Of a stretch of DNA of 17,694 nucleotides, positions 1-6,879 are shown in pieces. Position 1 is the stretch's first letter. The number at the start of each line of letters is the position of its first letter. This DNA is from Donghicola sp041224595 (GTDB lineage: Bacteria > Pseudomonadota > Alphaproteobacteria > Rhodobacterales > Rhodobacteraceae): assembly GCF_041224595.1 (NCBI RefSeq), contig NZ_JBGFGN010000130.1, positions 1-17,694 of the forward strand. The letters are read 5' to 3'. Under the pieces are notes generated by a model. The model was not told the origin of the DNA and made no database searches. It was given only the letters and a program-made list of their open reading frames with translations. The position numbers were made by a program, and so were the translations under genes.

Positions 1-422
1 CCAATCCCTTAGAACTGCAGCCAACCAATATCTCCAGAATTTCTAACCGAACCGTCCAGCCTCAGAGCCGTCTGCCCGTCCCAACCGCGCCTCAGCGCCG
101 CCGGTGAGGGGCCTTCTACGGATACCTACAAAGAGTCGCAACCCCAAAACAAAACAAAAACCAAAAAACACAAAAAAAACCGCCAAACACACACTAAGCG
201 CCCAGCAAGTCCTCAAAACCCCGTCCAAAAACCATAAAGCAACAAAGAGACACTTCTGTGAAAAAACTAAACAAACAAAACACGCTGCCAAAGCTGAGAA
301 GCCATAATAAAAGACATAAGCGAGACCGCGCAGAGCGAAACCCGTCATACGCTTTTATTGCCTGTTGATGCCCAGTGCCCTCCGCGCTAGCCCATGGCTT
401 CAGTTAATTCGAGGGAAAGACC
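1..422. other. Non-coding upstream region with a hairpin and an A/C-only tract
   Basis: No convincing gene is seen in this stretch. The two open frames crossing it (one per strand) have extreme composition and no recognisable motif. Positions 90-94 (CCTCA) and 105-109 (TGAGG) can pair as a small hairpin. Positions 121-300 are about 80% A plus C on the plus strand, and 141-180 contain no G or T at all. An 8-bp inverted repeat, AATAAAAG at 306-313 and CTTTTATT at 352-359, lies closer to the next gene. I could not pick a confident promoter for the Hsp70-like gene. The tract may belong to whatever lies upstream of the window, but that is inference. Confidence 0.6.
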
Positions 423-1673
423 ATGGCCGCCATCCGACTTGGGATCGATTTTGGAACCTCCAATTCCGCAGCCGCCACTTACTATGACGGGCAGCTTTCG
501 CGGGTCGCCTTGGAAGCTGGCGCAGATACTGTCCCCACGGCCGTGTTCTTTCCCGCAGAGACAAAAACCATGCTCTATGGACAAGCCGCCTCGTCGGCTT
601 TGATAGACGGAGAAGAGGGGCGTTACATGCGCGCGCTCAAATCCGTGCTTGGCGACCCATTGCTTCACGAGAGCCGATTGATCGGCGGGCAGCGCCGCAC
701 CATCGCCGATGTCGTGACAGCCTTCCTCTCGCGCATACGCGCGCGGGCTGAGCAGCAATCAGGGCATAGCTGTGAACGCGTTCTGTCGGGCCGCCCTGTA
801 CAGTTCCACTCGGACGACCCTGAAAAGGATTCACGTGCGCTAGAAGATTTGGAGGCGTGCTACCGAGCTGCTGGCTTTACCGAGATCGCGTTTATGAACG
901 AACCCGAAGCAGCAGCCCACGCCTATGCCGCAGACCAGCAGATAAATGGACTGGGGCTCATTGTAGACATCGGGGGGGGCACGTCTGACTTCTCGATCTT
1001 TGAAGCCAGTGGCGAGAACATTCAGGTGCTGGCCAGCCACGGTGTGCGCCTTGGCGGGACAGATTTTGACCACGCAATCTCGATGACCCACGCGATGCCC
1101 CTACTCGGTTATGGGGGCGCGCTACGGCGCACCTTTGGTGATGGACTGCTTCCTGTGCCCAACGCGATTTACGCGGATTTGGCAACATGGGCGAAGATCC
1201 CCTTTGTTTATTCTCGTGACACCGAAAAGCTGGTCGACGATATGCTGCGCCATGCCGAAGACCCCGACGCCATGACCCGCCTTGATACCGTCATCAAAGA
1301 GCAGTTGGGGCACGAGCTGGCCTTTGCGGTCGAAGCGGGCAAGATCGGTGCGAACACTGGTCAGGCCGGAACCCAAATTCAGATGGGCTTTGTCGAACCG
1401 GGACTCGCTGCCCCGATTACCAAGGGCAGCATGAACGCCGCCCTCGAAGGGCAACGCGAGAAGATGCGAAATGCGCTCTACCAGACCTTTGTAGAAGCGG
1501 GCGTGATGCCCATGCAGATCAGCACCATTGTTCTGGTGGGCGGCTCCAGCCTCATGTCCATGGTCGAAGACGAAGCCAAAGCGGTCTGCCCCTCGGCGAC
1601 CTTGCAAAGATCAGAGGCATTTACGGCAGTAGTCGACGGCTTGGCGATCGCCGCGTCGAAAATAGACGACTGA
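423..1673 (+). CDS. Hsp70 family protein, YegD-like (actin-fold ATPase domain only)
   Basis: This 416-aa protein is an Hsp70/actin-superfamily nucleotide-binding domain without the C-terminal peptide-binding and lid domains of DnaK. The phosphate-1 loop GIDFGTSNS is at residues 7-15. Lys73, in ALKSVLG, sits where DnaK has its catalytic lysine. The NEPEAAA segment is at 159-165, phosphate-2 GGGTSDF at 184-190, GGTDFD at 211-216, and the adenosine motif LVGGSS at 371-376. Size and motifs match the YegD group (about 450 aa in E. coli), whose role is poorly defined; no client or partner can be inferred. GAGGGA at 411-416 is well spaced for the ATG at 423. The gene stands alone: 246 nt separate it from proX, so it is probably not part of that operon. 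ATPase activity is likely from the intact motifs; a chaperone function is not shown. Confidence 0.93.
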   Translation: MAAIRLGIDFGTSNSAAATYYDGQLSRVALEAGADTVPTAVFFPAETKTMLYGQAASSALIDGEEGRYMRALKSVLGDPLLHESRLIGGQRRTIADVVTAFLSRIRARAEQQSGHSCERVLSGRPVQFHSDDPEKDSRALEDLEACYRAAGFTEIAFMNEPEAAAHAYAADQQINGLGLIVDIGGGTSDFSIFEASGENIQVLASHGVRLGGTDFDHAISMTHAMPLLGYGGALRRTFGDGLLPVPNAIYADLATWAKIPFVYSRDTEKLVDDMLRHAEDPDAMTRLDTVIKEQLGHELAFAVEAGKIGANTGQAGTQIQMGFVEPGLAAPITKGSMNAALEGQREKMRNALYQTFVEAGVMPMQISTIVLVGGSSLMSMVEDEAKAVCPSATLQRSEAFTAVVDGLAIAASKIDD

Positions 1674-1750
1674 TCCGACCACTCTTCTCGCGTCTCCAGC
1701 TATTTATCGTCTTTGCCCTGCCCCACAGGCCGTTGCCTCTGTGCAAATGG

Positions 1751-1778
1751 ATAGAGCGCACAGCGCGCTTCGCTCTAT
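1751..1778. repeat. Inverted repeat, 8-bp stem, possible terminator of the Hsp70-like gene
   Basis: ATAGAGCG at 1751-1758 is the exact complement of CGCTCTAT at 1771-1778, with a GC-rich 12-nt loop. The following bases are pyrimidine-rich (TCCTTTACTCTT) but not a clean T-run. It could end transcription of the Hsp70-like gene weakly, or be a regulatory structure in the proX leader. It lies 78 nt after the upstream stop codon. Confidence 0.4.
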
Positions 1779-1831
1779 TCCTTTACTCTTCCGCTAACAT
1801 ATGGTCTGTTTCCGACATCACGGTGTCGCGA

Positions 1832-1847
1832 TTTTGCACTCGCAAAA
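1832..1847. promoter_or_regulatory. Palindrome TTTTGC-N4-GCAAAA, candidate operator before proX
   Basis: A perfect 6-bp inverted repeat, TTTTGC and GCAAAA spaced by ACTC, lies about 70 nt upstream of the proX start. Its size and symmetry suit a dimeric repressor site. No regulator gene is adjacent and no -35/-10 pair could be placed with confidence, so its role is inference from position only. Confidence 0.3.
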
Positions 1848-1919
1848 AGCGGCGGCGAGGTTCAATGATCGTCGGGGTCCACTCGGCAAAAGCGAAAAGC
1901 AAACCCCTTGGGAGGGATG

Positions 1920-2933
1920 ATGTTGAAACTTCAGAAACTTGGCGCGCTCACCGCCTTTGGTATGACCACAGCTCTGGCATCCGGCGCGATGGCCAGCGAA
2001 TGCGGCGAGCTGACCATGGCCGAAATGAACTGGGCTTCGGCGGAACTGATGGCAAACGTAGACAAACTCATCCTCGAAGAAGGATATGGCTGCGACGTCG
2101 AACTAATCCCCGGCGCGACCACCACCACCTTTGCTTCGATGAATGAAAAGGGCGAGCCTGACGTCGCAGGCGAGCTGTGGATCAACGCTGTGCGCGACCC
2201 CCTGATGGCCGCGATGGAAGAAGGCCGCCTGCATTCGGTCGTCGAAGGCCCGATCACCGGACTGGGTGAAGGCTGGTGGGTCACCGAGAAATTCGCCGCA
2301 GACCACCCCGAGCTGGATACTGTCGAAAAGCTGCTGGAGCACCCCGAGCTGTTCCCCTACGCCGAAGATGAATCGCTGGGTGCCTTCATGGGCTGCCCCG
2401 CAGGCTGGGGCTGTCAGCTTTCGAACGCGAACCTCTTCCGCGCCTTTGACATGGAAGACAAGGGCTGGACCCTCGTCGATCCTGGCTCGGCTGCAGGTCT
2501 GGACGGCTCGATCGCCAAGGCTGTCGAGCGTGACGAGCCATGGTTCGGCTACTACTGGGCTCCGACCGCGATCATCGGCAAGTACAAGTTGCAGATGCTT
2601 GAGTGGGAAACTGAATGGGCCGGCAGCGAAAACTGGGACGGCTGCATCGTCAAGCCCGAACAGGAATGCCTCGACCCGCAGCCTTCGTCGTACACCGAGT
2701 CCGAAGTTCACAGCATCATCACCGATCGTCTGATGCAGGAAGGCGGCATCGCCGTTGATTACCTGAAGAGCCGTGTTTTCCCCGGCGAAATCATGAACGA
2801 GATGCTGGTCTACATGAACGAGAACCAGGCGACTGGCGAAGACGCAGCCTACCACTTCCTGGAGGCATACCCCGATGTCTGGACTGGCTGGGTCTCCGAA
2901 GAAGCGGCCGAAGCCGTAAAGTCGGAGCTCTAA
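1920..2933 (+). CDS. proX: ABC transporter periplasmic binding protein, glycine betaine/proline type (ProX/OpuAC family)
   Basis: This is the solute-binding protein of the importer encoded with proW and proV. It captures a quaternary amine or betaine-like osmolyte in the periplasm and hands it to the membrane complex. With the ATG at 1920 it is 337 aa. GGGAGGG at 1910-1916 serves as ribosome binding site; the earlier TTG at 1908 and ATG at 1917 lie on or too near it, and a TTG at 1923 is also possible. Residues 1-25 form a Sec signal peptide ending ASGAMA. The mature part has many tryptophans (for example W89, W119, W120, W208, W213), in keeping with the aromatic cage used by this family to bind trimethylammonium groups. 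Six cysteines (28, 58, 159, 165, 242, 250) could form disulfides. The exact ligand (glycine betaine, proline betaine, DMSP or choline) cannot be read from the sequence. Confidence 0.88.
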   Translation: MLKLQKLGALTAFGMTTALASGAMASECGELTMAEMNWASAELMANVDKLILEEGYGCDVELIPGATTTTFASMNEKGEPDVAGELWINAVRDPLMAAMEEGRLHSVVEGPITGLGEGWWVTEKFAADHPELDTVEKLLEHPELFPYAEDESLGAFMGCPAGWGCQLSNANLFRAFDMEDKGWTLVDPGSAAGLDGSIAKAVERDEPWFGYYWAPTAIIGKYKLQMLEWETEWAGSENWDGCIVKPEQECLDPQPSSYTESEVHSIITDRLMQEGGIAVDYLKSRVFPGEIMNEMLVYMNENQATGEDAAYHFLEAYPDVWTGWVSEEAAEAVKSEL

Positions 2934-2951
2934 GAGCAATTAGGAACGTTG

Positions 2952-2984
2952 AACGGGGGGCGTCTGATGCGCCCCCCGTTTTCT
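2952..2984 (+). terminator. Strong stem-loop between proX and proW (intra-operon attenuator)
   Basis: AACGGGGGGCG at 2952-2962 pairs perfectly with CGCCCCCCGTT at 2970-2980 around a 7-nt loop, and a short T-rich stretch follows. The form is that of a Rho-independent terminator placed 19 nt after the proX stop. Since proW follows about 55 nt later with no clear promoter, it probably causes partial termination or protects the proX 3' end, giving more binding protein than membrane components. Confidence 0.8.
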
Positions 2985-3036
2985 ATGAGCGCCGGGCCGT
3001 AATCCGGTCGACAAAACAACATAAGAGGTGACGGCT

Positions 3037-3921
3037 TTGGAATTCTTATACGAATTTCCCTCCCTAGGCCGCAAAACGCTGAGCGGCATGAAGCAAGCGG
3101 TCGACGAGACCTTTAAGGGTTTCTCCCGCGCATATGGCGAACAGCTAGAAAATTTCTTTGATCCGCTGCTGCGGTTCCTCATCTGGTTCGAGAAACTGCT
3201 CGAGGCCACCCCTTGGCCCGTGATCCTGTTGGTCGTCGGCGGTCTGGCGTGGCTTGGGTCGCGTTCGTGGAAGATCACCGCAGGCTCGGTTCTGGCGTTT
3301 ATCGCGATCGGTGTCCTCGACATGTGGGAAGATACGATGGCGACGCTGGCGATCATTTCGGTCGCAACGCTGCTCTGTATCGCGATTGGCATACCATTGG
3401 GCATTCTGATGTCGCGATCCGACCGCGCCCAAGGCATCATCACACCCATCCTCGACGTGATGCAGACCATCCCGTCTTTCGTGTACCTGATCCCCGTTGT
3501 GATGCTGCTTGGCATTGGCAAAGTGCCGGGCCTGCTCGCTGTGTGCATCTACGCGATCCCCCCCATCGTGCGCCTGACCAATCTAGGCATCCGGCTGGTG
3601 GACAAGGACGTGCTCGAAGCCGCCGATGCGTTCGGCACTTCGCCTTGGCAGAAACTGTGGGGCGTGCAGGTGCCGCTGGCGCTGCCCAACATCTTTGCCG
3701 GCATCAACCAGACCATCATGATGGCACTGTCTATGGTCGTGATCGCCTCGATGATCGGGGTCAAGGGCCTTGGTGTGCCCGTACTGCGTGCGATTTCGAA
3801 CCAGTATCTAGCGCTGGGTCTGATGAACGGTCTGGCAATCGTAGCTCTGGCCATCATCTTTGACCGCGTGTCGCAAACCTACGGCAAGCGTCTGCAAGCC
3901 TACCGCAACGGAGGCAAATGA
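3037..3921 (+). CDS. proW: ABC transporter permease, glycine betaine/proline type (ProW family)
   Basis: This is the membrane-spanning subunit of the osmolyte importer. A TTG start at 3037 (294 aa) fits the ribosome binding site GAGG at 3025-3028; the in-frame GTG at 3028 overlaps that site, so it is less likely, but it cannot be excluded (297 aa). A hydrophilic N-terminal segment of about 60 residues precedes hydrophobic helices at roughly residues 60-75, 82-95, 104-125, 145-166, 225-243 and 260-276. The cytoplasmic EAA loop is visible as EAADAFGTS, followed by the helix leading to VPLALPNIF, around residues 195-220; this loop contacts the ProV ATPase. The gene ends in an ATGA overlap with proV, indicating translational coupling. 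Family assignment is firm; substrate is inferred from the family and from proX. Confidence 0.9.
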   Translation: MEFLYEFPSLGRKTLSGMKQAVDETFKGFSRAYGEQLENFFDPLLRFLIWFEKLLEATPWPVILLVVGGLAWLGSRSWKITAGSVLAFIAIGVLDMWEDTMATLAIISVATLLCIAIGIPLGILMSRSDRAQGIITPILDVMQTIPSFVYLIPVVMLLGIGKVPGLLAVCIYAIPPIVRLTNLGIRLVDKDVLEAADAFGTSPWQKLWGVQVPLALPNIFAGINQTIMMALSMVVIASMIGVKGLGVPVLRAISNQYLALGLMNGLAIVALAIIFDRVSQTYGKRLQAYRNGGK

Positions 3922-4934
3922 TGTCCGAACTCAAAGTACAGATCAAAAACCTCTACAAGATCTTTGGCAAGAACCCGAAAAAGGTGCTGCCGCAGGTCAA
4001 AAGCGGCCTCGGCAAGCCAGAACTCTTGGACCAGACCGGCCACGTGCTGGGGATCAACAACGTCAGCCTCGATATTCCGGCCAAGCAGATTCAGGTCGTC
4101 ATGGGCCTGTCCGGTTCGGGCAAATCGACCCTGATCCGCCACATCAACCGCCTGATCGAGCCCACTGATGGTCAGATTCTGATCGACGGCGACGACGTGC
4201 TGACCATGTCGGACAAGCAGCTGCGCGATGTCCGCCGCAAGAAGACCTCGATGGTGTTCCAGAAGTTCGGCCTCCTGCCCCACCGCAAGGTGATGGAGAA
4301 TGTCGGCTACGGGCTCGAGGTACAAGGGTTCAAGGAAGAAGAGATCAAGCAAAAGGCCCAGCACTGGATCGACCGCGTTGGCCTGACCGGCTACGAGGAT
4401 CACTATCCAGGCCAGTTGTCTGGCGGCATGCAGCAGCGCGTGGGTCTGGCCCGCGCCCTAGCCACCGACGCCGAAATCTTGCTGATGGACGAAGCGTTCA
4501 GTGCGCTTGACCCACTGATCCGCTACGACATGCAATCCATCCTGCTGGAACTGCAGGACGAACTGCACAAGACCATCATCTTCATCACCCACGATTTGGA
4601 CGAGGCGCTGCGCCTTGGGGACAAGATCGCGATCCTGCGCGACGGCGCCATGATCCAAGAGGGCACCGCCCCCGAGATCGTTTTGACCCCCGCCGACGAC
4701 TATATCGCTGACTTCACCAAGGACATTAACCGCGGCAAAGTGATTCGACTGCGGGCACTGGCCGAGGCTGGAACGCCTTATGACGGCGCGAACATTCCAG
4801 CGGGCACACTGCTGAACGATGCGCTGGACCCGTTGGCGCAGGCACCAAACCAGACCCTTGGCGTGACCGAAGAGGATGGCCAATACCTAGGCACTGTGTC
4901 CCTAACCAAGGTGATTGGCGCCCTCGCGGGCTAA
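3918..4934 (+). CDS. proV: ABC transporter ATP-binding protein, glycine betaine/proline type (ProV family)
   Basis: This 338-aa ATPase drives the ProW channel. Walker A GLSGSGKST is at residues 63-71, the Q-loop glutamine at 115, the signature LSGGMQQR at 167-174, Walker B EILLMDEA at 186-193 and the switch histidine at 225. The long N-terminal extension of about 45 residues before the core is typical of ProV/OpuAA. After the ATPase core, residues 260-338 form only about one CBS-like unit, whereas E. coli ProV (about 400 aa) has a tandem pair. Osmotic or ionic gating through CBS domains may therefore differ here. GGAGG at 3910-3914 serves either the ATG at 3918 (overlapping the proW stop) or the adjacent ATG at 3921. 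A terminator follows 24 nt after the stop. Confidence 0.93.
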   Translation: MMSELKVQIKNLYKIFGKNPKKVLPQVKSGLGKPELLDQTGHVLGINNVSLDIPAKQIQVVMGLSGSGKSTLIRHINRLIEPTDGQILIDGDDVLTMSDKQLRDVRRKKTSMVFQKFGLLPHRKVMENVGYGLEVQGFKEEEIKQKAQHWIDRVGLTGYEDHYPGQLSGGMQQRVGLARALATDAEILLMDEAFSALDPLIRYDMQSILLELQDELHKTIIFITHDLDEALRLGDKIAILRDGAMIQEGTAPEIVLTPADDYIADFTKDINRGKVIRLRALAEAGTPYDGANIPAGTLLNDALDPLAQAPNQTLGVTEEDGQYLGTVSLTKVIGALAG

Positions 4935-4958
4935 AACCTTACCGATTACGAACAAGGT

Positions 4959-4990
4959 CGCCCTCTGGATCACCAGTGGGCGGCTTTTTT
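4959..4990 (+). terminator. Rho-independent terminator after proV
   Basis: CGCCC (4959-4963) pairs with GGGCG (4978-4982). Inside a T/T mismatch, CTGG (4965-4968) pairs with CCAG (4973-4976) around the loop ATCA. A run of six T follows at 4985-4990. This closes the proXWV unit. Confidence 0.85.
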
Positions 4991-5151
4991 ATGCCCAGAC
5001 ATCTTACAGTTCCGCTGGGTGGAAAAAGCCGCGCGCTACCCTTGCCATGAGGGGTCCGGTCATGCACGAATTGAGGCATCAGACGCTCTGACCGCAAGAG
5101 GAGCCTTGGAAACGAGGTGCGGGATAGGGCGCGATAATGGGAGGAAAATAT
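4991..5151 (+). other. dctP leader region
   Basis: These 161 nt separate the proV terminator from dctP and should hold the TRAP operon promoter. No good -35/-10 pair, palindrome or recognisable riboswitch was seen. A strong ribosome binding site, GGGAGG at 5139-5144, lies 7 nt before the chosen ATG. Confidence 0.5.
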
Positions 5152-6162
5152 ATGAAAACTTTGCTTGGCCGTACGGCCATCGCCCTTGTTGCTGTCAGCT
5201 TCGCTGCCGAGGCCAGCGCAACCGAATGGAACGTCTCCACTTGGGGCAAGCGCCGCGCTTTCACCGAGCACATCGAAAAGCTGGCTGAACTGGTTGCGGA
5301 AAAGTCAGGCGGTGATTTCACCATGAACGTCAGCTATGGCGGTCTGTCCAACAACAAAGAGAACCTCGACGGTATTTCCATTGGCGCCTTTGAAATGGCC
5401 CAGTTCTGCGCGGGCTACCACGCGGACAAAAACCGCGCGATCACGGTGCTGGAACTGCCCTTCCTTGGCGTGAACACGCTGGACGAAGAGGTTGCCGTCA
5501 GCCACGCCGTTTACGCCCACCCCGCCGTGGCCGATGAAATGGCACAGTGGAACGCCAAGATGCTGATGACCAGCCCCATGCCCCAATACAATCTGGTCGG
5601 CACTGGCGAGCCCCGCGACGAACTGGCCGAGTTTGACGGCATGCGCGTTCGCGCGACTGGCGGTCTGGGTCGGGCGTTCGAAGCTGTAGGCGGCGTCCCC
5701 ACATCTGTGACCAGCTCCGAAGCCTATCAGGCGATGCAGTCGGGCGTTGTGGACACCGTGGCCTTTGCTCAGCACGCGCACCTATCCTTTGGCACCATCA
5801 ACGAGGCCGATTGGTGGACCGCGAACCTGAACCCCGGCACTGTCAACTGCCCCGTGGTCGTAAACATCGACGCCTACGAAAGCCTGTCGGATGAACACCG
5901 CGCCATTCTGGACGAATCCGTTCCCGAGGCGATCGACTACTACCTGTCCAACTACGGCGAACTGCTGGAGCGTTGGGACAGCGTTCTCGAGGAGAAGGGC
6001 GTTCAGAAGGTCATGATCTCGGACGAAGAAATCGCGGCGTTCAAGGAAAAGGCCGGCGGCCCCATCCACCAAGCCTGGATCGAAGAGATGAGCGCACAGG
6101 GCCTGCCCGCCCAAGAGCTCTATGATCTGGTGAACAACACGCTGGCAGACGCCCGCAAGTGA
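5152..6162 (+). CDS. dctP: TRAP transporter solute-binding protein (DctP family)
   Basis: This is the periplasmic receptor of a tripartite ATP-independent importer, usually for carboxylates. The ATG at 5152 (336 aa) is preferred over the in-frame ATG at 5137, because the latter overlaps the ribosome binding site GGGAGG at 5139-5144. Residues 1-23 form a Sec signal peptide ending AEASA. The mature protein keeps the DctP core: FDGMRVRATGG at 161-171 contains Arg165 and Arg167, one of which should be the conserved arginine that binds the ligand carboxylate, followed by GGVPTSVTSSEAYQAMQSG at 180-198, the usual hinge and ligand-strand region. The paired tryptophans at 221-222 lie in the ligand-binding half. 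Substrate cannot be named; a carboxylate is expected from the family. It leads an operon with dctQ and dctM. Confidence 0.93.
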   Translation: MKTLLGRTAIALVAVSFAAEASATEWNVSTWGKRRAFTEHIEKLAELVAEKSGGDFTMNVSYGGLSNNKENLDGISIGAFEMAQFCAGYHADKNRAITVLELPFLGVNTLDEEVAVSHAVYAHPAVADEMAQWNAKMLMTSPMPQYNLVGTGEPRDELAEFDGMRVRATGGLGRAFEAVGGVPTSVTSSEAYQAMQSGVVDTVAFAQHAHLSFGTINEADWWTANLNPGTVNCPVVVNIDAYESLSDEHRAILDESVPEAIDYYLSNYGELLERWDSVLEEKGVQKVMISDEEIAAFKEKAGGPIHQAWIEEMSAQGLPAQELYDLVNNTLADARK

Positions 6163-6190
6163 TCCGCTTGGACTAACCCAAGACTGTTGC

Positions 6191-6217
6191 AGGCTCCGAA
6201 GACGACCTTCGGGGCCT
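6191..6217 (+). repeat. Intercistronic hairpin between dctP and dctQ
   Basis: AGGCTCCGAAG (6191-6201) pairs with CTTCGGGGCCT (6207-6217) over 11 bp with one G-T wobble and a 5-nt loop. No T-run follows, so it is not a normal terminator. It probably stabilises the 3' end of processed dctP mRNA, as in other transport operons where the binding protein is made in excess. Confidence 0.7.
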
Positions 6218-6245
6218 GTCCATTCTGAATGAACGGGGAATACGC

Positions 6246-6875
6246 ATGGCGGGGTCTGCCACAGTATTGACCGACGACAGCCTCCTGAGCCGCATGGATC
6301 AGGGGTTGATGCGTCTGGAGCGCTTTATGGCCTTGTTGGCCGGTCTGGCTGTCTTTGGCCTGATGGTCTTGGCAGTGGTGTCCGTGTCAGGGCGCAACGG
6401 GTTCAACCAGCCTTTGCCCGGATATGTGGATTGGATCACCCAGCTGATGCCGCTGATCGCGTTCTTGGGGATCAGCTACGTGCAGCGGGACGGCGGGCAC
6501 ATCCGTATGGACATTCTGGTCGCGCGCCTGTCGGGCCGCCCCCTATGGCTGTTTGAGCTGATCACCACCGCGCTGATCCTGATCCTGATGCTGCTGCTTG
6601 TCTGGGGCACTTGGGCGCATTTTGATCGTAGCTTTGACATGAGCAAACCCATGTGGAGCCGCGACAGCACCATCGATATCGGCCTGCCGATCTGGCCCGC
6701 GAAACTCTTGGCCCCCGTCGCCTTTGCCGTGCTCTGCCTGCGGTGCACCATTCAGGTCATTGGCTATGGACGCGCGATCATCAGCGGAACCGACAGCCCC
6801 GTCGCCGTCCCCTTGATCCAGAGTGCTGCCGAACAAGCCGCAGCCGAGGCTGAACACATCGAAGGCAGGGATTAA
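6246..6875 (+). CDS. dctQ: TRAP transporter small permease (DctQ family)
   Basis: This 209-aa membrane protein is the small subunit that joins DctM in the sodium-driven TRAP channel. Four hydrophobic segments are seen at about residues 28-48, 62-80, 102-122 and 150-172, the usual DctQ topology. The sequence SYVQRDGGHIRMDI at 77-90 matches the conserved loop after helix 2 (typically with a GxHIxxD-like pattern). The C-terminal tail (about 175-209) is Ala/Glu-rich and hydrophilic. The ATG at 6246 follows a GGGGAA ribosome binding site. The gene lies 83 nt after dctP, behind an mRNA hairpin, and 4 nt before dctM. Confidence 0.9.
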   Translation: MAGSATVLTDDSLLSRMDQGLMRLERFMALLAGLAVFGLMVLAVVSVSGRNGFNQPLPGYVDWITQLMPLIAFLGISYVQRDGGHIRMDILVARLSGRPLWLFELITTALILILMLLLVWGTWAHFDRSFDMSKPMWSRDSTIDIGLPIWPAKLLAPVAFAVLCLRCTIQVIGYGRAIISGTDSPVAVPLIQSAAEQAAAEAEHIEGRD

Positions 6876-6879
6876 GGCC

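Noticed and set aside
104..307. Plus-strand open frame of 67 codons, very Lys-rich
   Set aside because: The Lys/Thr/Asn/Pro content follows directly from the A/C-only tract, and no convincing ribosome binding site or family resemblance is seen.
43..348. Minus-strand open frame of 101 codons across the A/C-rich tract
   Set aside because: Its Phe/Leu/Val/Cys-rich sequence results from the skewed base composition, it shows no motif, and its GC pattern by codon position is unlike the neighbouring genes.
1733..2146. Open frame overlapping the proX leader and start
   Set aside because: It runs out of frame through the proX signal peptide and core, and is arginine-rich as expected of a shadow frame.
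2103..2939. Long minus-strand frame (278 codons) opposite proX
   Set aside because: It is an antisense shadow of a clear family member; no motif, and long antisense frames are common in GC-rich genomes.
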